From the NCBI GenBank assembly GCA_031181345.1, contig JAPSLC010000012.1, positions 40,330-104,329 of the forward strand: 64,000 bases of DNA. The letters run 5' to 3'. Shown in pieces: positions 44,011 to 51,107 of the stretch; the first letter of the stretch is position 1; each line of letters starts with the position of its first letter. This DNA comes from Cupriavidus sp. GTDB lineage: Bacteria; Pseudomonadota; Gammaproteobacteria; Burkholderiales; Burkholderiaceae. The position numbers were made by a program, and so were the translations under genes. Under the pieces are notes generated by a model. It was not told the DNA's origin. It saw only the letters and a list, made by a program, of their open reading frames with translations, and did no database searches.

Positions 44011-44973
44011 CTAGCGAAAGCTGGCGCGATACTGCGCCGGCGAAATGCCCAGCCGCTGCTGGAACAGCACGCGCATGCGATCCACCGTCACGAAGCCGCA
44101 CTTGTAGGCGATCGACTTCAACGGCAGCGCGCTGCCCTCCAGCAGGTTGCGCGCGATATCGATGCGCGCCCCCTCGATGAACGCATGCGGCGTCATGCCG
44201 GTGTCGGCCACGAATAGCCGGACCAGATTGCGTCCGCTCATGCCGACCTCGGATGCCAGCGCTTCGAGCGTCAGCTTGGCGCCGATATTGGCCATCACAT
44301 AGGCCTGTACACGCGCCACCGGCGAATCGGCCTGCGTGGGCACCGCGGCCAGATACGGGCTGAACTGCGACTGGCCGCCCTGGCGCTGCGCCACCACCAC
44401 CAGCCGCTTGGCCACCGCCAGCGCCGCCGCGGCGCCGTGGTCCTCCCGCACCAATGCCAATGCCAGGTCGATACCGGCGGTGACCCCGGCCGAGGTGACC
44501 AGCTTGCCGTCGCGCAGATAGATGCGGTCGTACTCGACCGTGGCCGCGGGAAAGCGCTCGGCCAGATGAGCGGAGTTCTGCCAGTGCGTCGTCACCGTGT
44601 GGCCGTCCAGCAGGCCGGCGTGGCCCAGCACGAACGCGCCGGTACAGACCGAACCATGCAGCCGCGCGCGCGACGCCGCGTTGCGCAGCCACTTCGACAC
44701 CGCGGCGTCTGCCGGCGTGGTCGGCAGCCCTGGTCCGCCAGCGACCAGCACGATATCGAAGCGCGGCGCTTCGTCCGCCAGCGACAGATCCGGCATCAGC
44801 TGCATGCCGTTCGACGCGCGCAGCGGCTTGCGCGTCCTGCCCACCAGCACCGTTTCATAGCGGTCCTTGCGGCCGATAAAGGCATTGGCCTCGGCGAACA
44901 CGTCGACCGGCCCGGCGACATCCAGCGCCTGCACGCCGTCGAGCATCAAGATGGCTACTGTCGTCACGCTCAT
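44011..44973 (-). CDS. GlxA-type regulator: DJ-1/PfpI domain plus AraC HTH
   Basis: The 320-residue protein has an N-terminal class-I-glutamine-amidotransferase-like (DJ-1/PfpI) domain, about 1-185. VAGGPGLPT and GSVCTGAFVLGHAGLLDGHTVTTHW carry the nucleophile-elbow cysteine. An AraC helix-turn-helix pair at about 210-315 (LTLEALASEVGMSGRNLVRLFVADTG, PLKSIAYKCGFVTVDRMRVLFQQRLGISPAQYR) follows. Such regulators control genes for amines, betaine or nitrogen compounds in the few studied cases. It is divergent from the HD-domain protein at 45209, its likely target. Confidence 0.9.
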   Translation of the reverse strand: MSVTTVAILMLDGVQALDVAGPVDVFAEANAFIGRKDRYETVLVGRTRKPLRASNGMQLMPDLSLADEAPRFDIVLVAGGPGLPTTPADAAVSKWLRNAASRARLHGSVCTGAFVLGHAGLLDGHTVTTHWQNSAHLAERFPAATVEYDRIYLRDGKLVTSAGVTAGIDLALALVREDHGAAAALAVAKRLVVVAQRQGGQSQFSPYLAAVPTQADSPVARVQAYVMANIGAKLTLEALASEVGMSGRNLVRLFVADTGMTPHAFIEGARIDIARNLLEGSALPLKSIAYKCGFVTVDRMRVLFQQRLGISPAQYRASFR

Positions 44974-45208
44974 GTCGTCGGTTTCCCCGCGCTGTCCGGA
45001 AGCGCCGTCACGATGTCCTGATCTGACGGATTGGCGTCATTGTAGCCAAACGCCGCGCATACCAGAATGAAAGCGCAAGACCGGGACCGCCAAGTTCGAT
45101 GAGGACTGAGGCGGCCCGGCTGGCTTTTCCCTTCTCACTGTGGCGATGGCGACCGCATCGTGCATCGTGTCGATGCCTGACCATGCCGATCATTCAGGAG
45201 CAATACCG

Positions 45209-45850
45209 ATGGCTGAAATCATTGCGGGCATTCGCGTGCCCGACAGCGCGATGGCGCGCGCGGCGACCCAGCTGGTGCGCGACACCGAGGACGATCTGCT
45301 GTACCACCATAGCCGCCGCGTGTTTTTCTGGGGCGCGCTGACGGGCGAGCGCAAGCAGCTGGCCTACGACCTCGAACTGCTCTATATCGGCGCGATGTTC
45401 CACGACATGGGGCTGACGCAGCGTTATGCCAGCGACGATCTGCGCTTCGAGGTGGACGGCGCCAACGCGGCGCGCGATTTCCTGAAGGGCTATGGCATTG
45501 CCGAGCGGGATATCGACGATGTCTGGGCCGCGATCGCGCTGCATACCACGCCGGGTGTTCCCGAACACATGCGCCCGACGGTGGCGCTGGTCACGGCGGG
45601 CGTCGAAATGGACGTGCTGGGGCTGTGCTACCACGACTTCAGCGACGAGCAGCGCGACCATGTCTGCCAGCATCATCCGCGCGAGCACAACTTCAAGGAA
45701 AGCATCATCGACCATTTCGCCGAGGGCACGCGCCGCAAGCCGCTGACGACCTTCGGCAACGTCAAGGCCGATGTGCTGGCGCTGAAGGATCCGAACTACC
45801 GGCGCCTGAACTTCTGCAGCATCATCCTGGGGTCGGCCTGGCCGACCTGA
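45209..45850 (+). CDS. HD-domain hydrolase, cyanamide hydratase-like
   Basis: The 213-residue HD-fold protein has the metal ligands H (YHHSRRVFFWGAL), HD (YIGAMFHDMGL) and a late Asp/His region (AIALHTTPGVPEHMRP). The order and spacing resemble cyanamide hydratase-type HD proteins, which add water to cyanamide to give urea; many family members have other, unknown substrates. The start at 45209 is marked by CAGGAG (45195-45200). It lies 235 bases from the divergent GlxA-type regulator. A convergent hairpin follows. Confidence 0.88.
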   Translation: MAEIIAGIRVPDSAMARAATQLVRDTEDDLLYHHSRRVFFWGALTGERKQLAYDLELLYIGAMFHDMGLTQRYASDDLRFEVDGANAARDFLKGYGIAERDIDDVWAAIALHTTPGVPEHMRPTVALVTAGVEMDVLGLCYHDFSDEQRDHVCQHHPREHNFKESIIDHFAEGTRRKPLTTFGNVKADVLALKDPNYRRLNFCSIILGSAWPT

Positions 45851-45864
45851 GTCGGCAGGGCCCT

Positions 45865-45903
45865 GGGGCCTGGCGTGCCGATGCTGCGCAGACGCCTGGC
45901 CCC
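45865..45903. terminator. Possible bidirectional terminator between convergent genes
   Basis: GGGGCCTGGCGT (45865-45876) and ACGCCTGGCCCC (45892-45903) pair with a single mismatch around a 15-base loop, between the HD gene and the convergent GFA gene. No T-run follows, so the call is weak. Confidence 0.35.
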
Positions 45904-45914
45904 AGCTTCACGCT

Positions 45915-46385
45915 CTAGCGGGCGGGGCGTGGACCTTTTTCCGCGAACTCCCCGACGAGCGGACCGTACTCTTCCATCAGCGGGAATTTTTCGAAGCTGT
46001 GCACCGCCCCGGTCGTTGCCCAGGGCAACGCTTCGCTCGTATACGTTTCGACGTAGGGCCGGAACCATGCGGCATCGTCCAGCATGGTGGGGCGGACGTT
46101 CACAAAGCCCATGCTGGGTTCGAGTTCGGTGAACACCCAGGTCTTGCACCAATCGCAATGCCGGTGATGAATTTGCTCCCCATGCATGCCGCCGACGACG
46201 GGCTCGCCCTCGGTCACGCGAAAGCCGGCCTCGGGAATCGCCATCGACAGCGAGAAGGCGCTGGCGCTCATTTTTTGGCAGCCGGTGCAGTGGCACGCCA
46301 TCGTCAGCAGCGGCGGAGCGGTAATCTCGAAGCGCAGCCGTCCACATCGGCATCCGCCGGTCCAGGGCAAGTTCCAATCGTTCAT
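45915..46385 (-). CDS. GFA-family protein (glutathione-dependent formaldehyde-activating-like)
   Basis: The 156-residue zinc protein has the GFA cysteine pattern: C12-R-C14-G, C31-H-C33-TG-C36-Q and C77-DW-C80, plus the RFEITAPPLLTMACHCTGCQKMSASAFSLSMAIP stretch. The founding member adds glutathione to formaldehyde, but most relatives have no shown activity, so the name gives the family only. No other formaldehyde-detoxification gene is near. Confidence 0.9.
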   Translation of the reverse strand: MNDWNLPWTGGCRCGRLRFEITAPPLLTMACHCTGCQKMSASAFSLSMAIPEAGFRVTEGEPVVGGMHGEQIHHRHCDWCKTWVFTELEPSMGFVNVRPTMLDDAAWFRPYVETYTSEALPWATTGAVHSFEKFPLMEEYGPLVGEFAEKGPRPAR

Positions 46386-46530
46386 CGCGATCTCGTCGTC
46401 GGTTTGAGGAGACGAAATTCTATGTCGGGATGGGAGCGTGGGCGACCCAGTTGGGCGCGTGTTGACTCTGTGGATAACCTACGACGGCCCGTGCCCCAGG
46501 AAGCGTCGTGTCCCGCAAAGAGATGGTCCG

Positions 46531-46872
46531 TCACGGTTTTCTCCATGTCACTTTGGGAGCGGTGCTTGTGCGTTGAATCCGCGACAGTTCCAGTTCCAAT
46601 GCCACCTGGTCCACAGCGGGATCCGCGATCTGAGGGAGCCAGTCCAATCGCCCGACGAGCCAGAGCGCCATTGCATACACCGCGATCGAAACGGTGGGTT
46701 CGCCGTTCTCCATCTTTCTCAACGTGGGCACGGACACCTGCATCCGCTCGGAGAATGCCGCCATGGTTTCCTTACGACGCTTGCGGGCGAGGCGCAGATT
46801 GGCCCCAAGGACTTTGAGCGATCGCGAAACGGGTCCGGGAAGCGTCGCTACCGTGTTTGCTTTACGTGGCAT
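46531..46872 (-). CDS. XRE/HipB-like helix-turn-helix protein without a HipA partner
   Basis: The 113-residue protein has a Cro/C1-type HTH at about 20-75 (VLGANLRLARKRRKETMAAFSERMQVSVPTLRKMENGEPTVSIAVYAMALWLVG) and a 35-residue tail. Proteins of this exact look usually precede a hipA-type kinase toxin gene. Here nothing follows 3' except a 145-base gap and the GFA gene, and nothing lies 5' on the strand. So it is a solitary regulator or the remnant of a toxin-antitoxin pair. Surrounding bases 46850-47130 are richer in A+T than the rest, which fits past transfer. Confidence 0.8.
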   Translation of the reverse strand: MPRKANTVATLPGPVSRSLKVLGANLRLARKRRKETMAAFSERMQVSVPTLRKMENGEPTVSIAVYAMALWLVGRLDWLPQIADPAVDQVALELELSRIQRTSTAPKVTWRKP

Positions 46873-47136
46873 GGAAATAATAATAGCGGAACCCGCCGAA
46901 AACAGAAATTATTCTTTGCTTTCTGTGGCCCCGATGCACAGGCCGGTGCTGCAAAAGCCAATATCCGAAGGACGCCGCATACTTCCCCAGTCGATTCCAT
47001 ACAGGTCCTTAGACTTTCCAATATGGAACCATGTCCTGCTCAAATCATCGCTGTAGCTCGTTTCGGGAATGCCTTACATTGCTCCCACCGGCCGCACGAG
47101 ATCGCCGATCTCACGACCTGCATCCCTGCAAATGCC

Positions 47137-48150
47137 ATGAAAGCCTGCCAACTTCCTTCCCTGCCCAGCCGTGCCGTGATCCGCGAGGTCGGCCTGCGCG
47201 ACGGGCTGCAGAGCGTGCAGACCATCGTGCCGACCGAGCACAAGCGCGAATGGATTCGCGCCGCCTACGAAGCCGGCCTGCGTGAAATCGAGATCGGCTC
47301 TTTCGTGCCGGCGCGGCTGCTGCCGCAACTGGCCGATACGGCCGAGCTACTGGCCTTCGCCAGGACGCTGCCGGGCGTGGTCTGCTCGGTGCTGGTGCCG
47401 AATCTGCGCGGCGCCGAGCTGGCGCTGGCCCACGGCGCCGATCTGATGCTGGTGCCGCTGTCGGCCAGCCATGCGCACAGCCTGGCGAACCTGCGCAAGA
47501 CGCCGGACGAAGTGGTGGCCGAGGTGGCACGCATGCGTGCGGCGCGCGATGCCGCCGGTGCCAGCACGCTGATCGAGGGCGGCGTCGGCACGGCCTTCGG
47601 CTGCACGATCCAGGGTCAGGTCGATGCCAACGAGGTATTGCGCCTGATGCAGGCGCTGCTCGATGCCGGCGCGGACCGCGTCAGCCTCGCCGATACGGTG
47701 GGCTATGCCGACCCCGCTCGGGTCGCCGCGCTGTTCGAGCGCGCCGTCGCGATCGCCGGCGACCGGCTCTGGTGCGGCCATTTCCACGATACCCGCGGAC
47801 TTGGGCTGGCGAACGTCTACGCCGCGATGCAGGCAGGCGTGAACCGCTTCGACGCCTGCCTCGGCGGCATCGGCGGCTGCCCGCATGCGCCCGGCGCGAG
47901 CGGCAATGTCGCGTCGGAAGACCTGGCTTACATGCTGGGCAGCATGGGGATCGACGCCGGCCTCGATATCGGCGCGCTGCTGCGCCTGCGCGAACGGGTG
48001 GCGGGCTGGCTGGCCGGCGAAACGCTGCACGGCACGCTGTGGCGCGCGGGCTTGCCGAAGACCTTCCCCGGCGTCGGCGTTCACGACGATGCCGATCTCG
48101 CCGTGCCGGGCCGCTGTGGCACGGCCGCTTCCCCGACTTTCCCAGCCTGA
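47137..48150 (+). CDS. Hydroxymethylglutaryl-CoA lyase-like enzyme
   Basis: The 337-residue DRE-TIM barrel enzyme has REVGLRDGLQSVQTIVPT at the metal and catalytic site, GGVGTAFGCTIQGQV, WCGHFHDTRGLGLAN (metal histidines) and GIGGCPHAPGASGNVASEDLAYML, whose cysteine is the catalytic residue of HMG-CoA lyase. The reaction is cleavage of 3-hydroxy-3-methylglutaryl-CoA or a close analogue to acetyl-CoA and an oxo acid. Next to a CoA-transferase and a Bug binding protein, a role in breakdown of a branched or aromatic-derived dicarboxylate is likely. An ATG at 47137 agrees with the family N-terminus. Confidence 0.9.
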   Translation: MKACQLPSLPSRAVIREVGLRDGLQSVQTIVPTEHKREWIRAAYEAGLREIEIGSFVPARLLPQLADTAELLAFARTLPGVVCSVLVPNLRGAELALAHGADLMLVPLSASHAHSLANLRKTPDEVVAEVARMRAARDAAGASTLIEGGVGTAFGCTIQGQVDANEVLRLMQALLDAGADRVSLADTVGYADPARVAALFERAVAIAGDRLWCGHFHDTRGLGLANVYAAMQAGVNRFDACLGGIGGCPHAPGASGNVASEDLAYMLGSMGIDAGLDIGALLRLRERVAGWLAGETLHGTLWRAGLPKTFPGVGVHDDADLAVPGRCGTAASPTFPA

Positions 48151-48172
48151 TCGCCCCCGATTGGGTCATATC

Positions 48173-49324
48173 ATGACGCAAACCAACGATTCCCTGCCGC
48201 TTGCCGGCATCCGCGTGGTCGAGTTCACCCATATGGTCATGGGTCCGACCTGCGGCATGATCCTGGCCGATCTCGGTGCCGAGGTCATCAAGGTCGAACC
48301 GCCCGGCGGCGACAAGACGCGCAACCTGCCGGGTCTCGGCATCGGTTTCTTCCGCGCCTTCAACCGCAACAAGAAGAGCGTGGTGCTGGACATCACCACC
48401 GACGAGGGTCGCGCTACCGCGGCGGAGCTGGCCGGGCAGTGCGACGTGCTGCTGGAGAACTTCCGTCCCGGCCTGATGCGCAAGCTCGGGCTCGATTACG
48501 ACACGCTGTCGAAGTCCTGTCCGCGGCTGATCTATGTCTCGCACAAGGGCTTCCTGCCGGGCCCGTACGAGAGCCGGCTGGCGCTCGACGAAGTGGTGCA
48601 GATGATGGGCGGACTGTCGTACATGACCGGACCGAAGGGGCGGCCCCTGCGCGCCGGCACCTCGGTCAACGACATCATGGGCGGCATGTTCGGCGCGATC
48701 GGCGTGCTGGCCGCGCTGCGCGAGCGGGACCGCACGGGCTGCGGCCAGGAGATCCAGAGCGCGCTGTTCGAGAACTGCGTGTTCCTGGCCTCGCAGCACA
48801 TGCAACAGTACGCGATGACCGGCGAGGCGCCGCCACCGATGCCCTCGCGCGTATCGGCCTGGAGCGTCTATGACGTCTTCACGCTGGCCGACGACGAGCA
48901 GCTGTTCATCGGCGCGGTCAGCGACAAGCAGTTCGTCACGCTGTGCAAGGTGCTGGATCGGCCCGATCTGGTCGACGTGCCGGAGTACGCCAGCAATGCC
49001 TCGCGCGTCGCGGTGCGTCCGCAGTTGCTGGAGCAGTTCGGCGGCATCCTGCGGCATCACCGCGTCGCCGAACTGGCGCCGAAGCTCGAGGCGGCCGGCA
49101 TTCCGTACGCGCCGATCGTGCGCCCCGATCAGTTGCTGGACGACGTGCACCTCAAGGAGAGCGGGGGACTGGTGCCGATGCAGGTCGAGGACGGCTCGAC
49201 GGCGCCGGCCGTGCTGCTGCCGCTGCTGATGGGCGGACGCCGTCCCGGCGTGCGCAGTCCCTTGCCGAAACCCGGGGAACACAACGACGAAATCCTGGCG
49301 CGGCTGGGCAAGGCCGCGCGTTGA
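48173..49324 (+). CDS. CaiB/BaiF-type CoA-transferase (class III)
   Basis: The 383-residue family III CoA-transferase opens with PLAGIRVVEFTHMVMGPTCGMILADLGAEVIKVEPPGGD. NRNKKSVVLDI and the active-site region RPLRAGTSVNDIMGGMFGAIGVLAAL, where the aspartate of VND is the one that forms the acyl anhydride, come next. These enzymes move CoA between organic acids. It begins 22 bases after the lyase gene and would activate the acid which that enzyme later splits. The acceptor acid is not known. Confidence 0.93.
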   Translation: MTQTNDSLPLAGIRVVEFTHMVMGPTCGMILADLGAEVIKVEPPGGDKTRNLPGLGIGFFRAFNRNKKSVVLDITTDEGRATAAELAGQCDVLLENFRPGLMRKLGLDYDTLSKSCPRLIYVSHKGFLPGPYESRLALDEVVQMMGGLSYMTGPKGRPLRAGTSVNDIMGGMFGAIGVLAALRERDRTGCGQEIQSALFENCVFLASQHMQQYAMTGEAPPPMPSRVSAWSVYDVFTLADDEQLFIGAVSDKQFVTLCKVLDRPDLVDVPEYASNASRVAVRPQLLEQFGGILRHHRVAELAPKLEAAGIPYAPIVRPDQLLDDVHLKESGGLVPMQVEDGSTAPAVLLPLLMGGRRPGVRSPLPKPGEHNDEILARLGKAAR

Positions 49325-49416
49325 CCATCGAGGCGGCCCGGGGAGCGATGCGCGCCGGGCAAGCCTGAACAGGCCGCGGCACAGCGGCCGAACCCTACCT
49401 ATCCGGAGACAACATC

Positions 49417-50451
49417 ATGCCTTCGCGCCACCCGCGCTCGAACAAGCCCTCGCTCCCGCTCCGTCGCAACGCAATCAAACTGACTGCGGCGGCCATCACG
49501 CTCGGCATGCTGGGCGTGCCGGCGCTCTATCCCGATCGGCCCGCGCACGCGCAGCCGTCGTCCGGCAAGCCGATCCGCTTGATCCTGCCGATCAGCGCCG
49601 GCTCCGGCGTCGATTCGATCGCCCGCGCCGCCGCGCCAGCGCTCGGCAGGGCTCTGGGCCAGCCTGTCGTGATCGAGAACATGCCGGGCGCAGGCGGTAT
49701 CACCGGCGCGGCAGCCGTCGTCAAGGCGGCCCCCGACGGCACCACGCTGGGTCTCGTGTCGAACAACCATGTCATCAATCCCAGCGTGTTCAAGTCGATG
49801 CCGTTCGATGCGATCAAGGACATCACACCGATCAGCGTGCTGGGCGCGACCTCGCTGGTGCTGGTGGTGAACCCCAAGGTGCCGGCGCGCAATGTCAAGG
49901 AGCTGGTCGGGCTGCTCAAGGCCAAGCCGGACGAATACAACTACGCGTCCTCCGGCAACGGCACGGTGATTCATCTGGCGGGTCAGATGTTCCTGGAGGA
50001 GGCCGGCGTCAAGGCGCGCCATATCCCGTACAAGGGCACGGGCCCGATGGTCACCGATCTGCTGTCGGGACAGGTACAGATGGGCGTGGTCGCGCTCAAT
50101 GCCGTGCTGCCGCACCTGAAGGCCGGCACGCTGCGCGCCATCGGCCTGTGCGGCGCGACTCGTTCGCAGGCCGCGCCCGATATCCCGACCATCGCCGAAC
50201 AGGGTTTGCCCGCTTACGACATCGAGGGCTGGTTTGCGCTGATCGGCCCGGCCAACATGCCGCCCGCCGAAGTGCAACGCCTGCACGACGCCTTCGCGAA
50301 GGCCTTCACCAGCCCCGAGGTCGTCGAGGCCCTGAAGAAGCAGGCGACGGCCATCAGGCCGACCACCCCGCCGCAGGCCGCGAAGTTCTTCGCCAGCGAG
50401 GCGGCGCGCTATGCCGCGCTGGTCAAGAAGGCCAACGTGTCCGTCGAATAG
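49417..50451 (+). CDS. Bug-family (TctC-like) tripartite tricarboxylate transporter binding protein
   Basis: The 344-residue periplasmic receptor has an N-terminal export signal with SLPLRRNAIKLTAAAITLGMLG (a loose twin-arginine look), cleavage near AHAQP and the Bug fold. KPIRLILPISAGSGVDSIARAAAPALGRALGQPVVIENMPGAGG is followed by YASSGNGTVIHLAGQMFLEEAGVKARHIPYKGTGPMVTDLLSGQVQM. Bug proteins bind carboxylates and, in most Burkholderiales, vastly outnumber the TctAB membrane parts; none of those is encoded nearby. Placed between a CoA-transferase and a gamma carbonic anhydrase gene, it probably senses or delivers the substrate of this operon. Confidence 0.92.
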   Translation: MPSRHPRSNKPSLPLRRNAIKLTAAAITLGMLGVPALYPDRPAHAQPSSGKPIRLILPISAGSGVDSIARAAAPALGRALGQPVVIENMPGAGGITGAAAVVKAAPDGTTLGLVSNNHVINPSVFKSMPFDAIKDITPISVLGATSLVLVVNPKVPARNVKELVGLLKAKPDEYNYASSGNGTVIHLAGQMFLEEAGVKARHIPYKGTGPMVTDLLSGQVQMGVVALNAVLPHLKAGTLRAIGLCGATRSQAAPDIPTIAEQGLPAYDIEGWFALIGPANMPPAEVQRLHDAFAKAFTSPEVVEALKKQATAIRPTTPPQAAKFFASEAARYAALVKKANVSVE

Positions 50452-50495
50452 CCGCACCCCGGCGCTTTCCACTCTTCACCAACGCATCACTGAAC

Positions 50496-51020
50496 ATGGC
50501 TCTTTACCAGCTCGGCGACCTGACGCCATCCATTTCCGACACCGCCTTCGTTGCGGATCAGGCCACCGTCATCGGCAACGCGCACCTCGGTGAACAGGTC
50601 ACCGTATGGCCCGGCGCGGTGATCCGCGCCGACAACGAAGCGATTGCGATTGGCGATCGCGCCAACGTGCAGGAGGGTGCGGTACTGCATACCGATCCGG
50701 GCTGCCCGCTGCGGATCGGTACCGACGTCACGATCGGGCATCAGGCGATGCTGCACGGCTGCACCATCGGCGATGGCGCGCTGATCGGCATCCAGGCGGT
50801 GATCCTGAACAACGCCGTCATCGGCAGCGAATCGCTGGTGGCAGCCGGCGCGCTGGTCACCGAGGGCAAGTCCTTCCCGCCGCGCTCGCTGATCCTGGGC
50901 TCGCCGGCGAAGGCGGTGCGCGAACTGAGCGACGAGGAGGTGCGCAATCTGCGCGCCAACGCCGCCGACTACGTCAAGCGCGGCGCGGACTACAAGAACC
51001 AACTGAAGAAGCTGGCCTGA
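50496..51020 (+). CDS. Gamma carbonic anhydrase-like hexapeptide-repeat protein
   Basis: The 174-residue left-handed beta-helix has hexapeptide repeats: VWPGAVIRADNEAIAIGDRANVQEGAVLHTDPGCPLRIGTDVTIGHQAMLHGCTIGDGALIGIQAVILNNAVIG. Histidines in VLHTD, TIGHQ and MLHGC sit where gamma carbonic anhydrases bind zinc. Family members also include PaaY/CaiE-type thioesterases in CoA pathways; the neighbouring CoA-transferase and lyase make that second reading worth keeping. It is the last gene of the four-gene operon starting at 47137. Confidence 0.9.
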   Translation: MALYQLGDLTPSISDTAFVADQATVIGNAHLGEQVTVWPGAVIRADNEAIAIGDRANVQEGAVLHTDPGCPLRIGTDVTIGHQAMLHGCTIGDGALIGIQAVILNNAVIGSESLVAAGALVTEGKSFPPRSLILGSPAKAVRELSDEEVRNLRANAADYVKRGADYKNQLKKLA

Positions 51021-51050
51021 ACGGGCCTTTCCGGCCCGACACAGGGTGAT

Positions 51051-51082
51051 TTGATTTTTAATGATAATGCAATATCATTATC
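51051..51082 (+). promoter_or_regulatory. Promoter with Fur box for the TonB receptor-ABC operon
   Basis: TTGATT (51051-51056) and TATCAT (51073-51078), 16 bases apart, form a -35/-10 pair. A Fur-box-like dyad GATAATG-N6-CATTATC (51063-51082) covers the -10 box, so iron-loaded Fur would block it. Confidence 0.75.
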
Positions 51083-51107
51083 GTCCGATCGAAATCAGGA
51101 CGATATC

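Noticed and set aside
46438..48150. Longer start for the HMG-CoA lyase-like gene
   Set aside because: The added 230 residues are antisense to the HTH gene and unlike any lyase; the family N-terminus begins at 47137.
51022..51038. Terminator after the gamma carbonic anhydrase gene
   Set aside because: A 6-bp CGGGCC/GGCCCG hairpin without a T-run; too weak to call.
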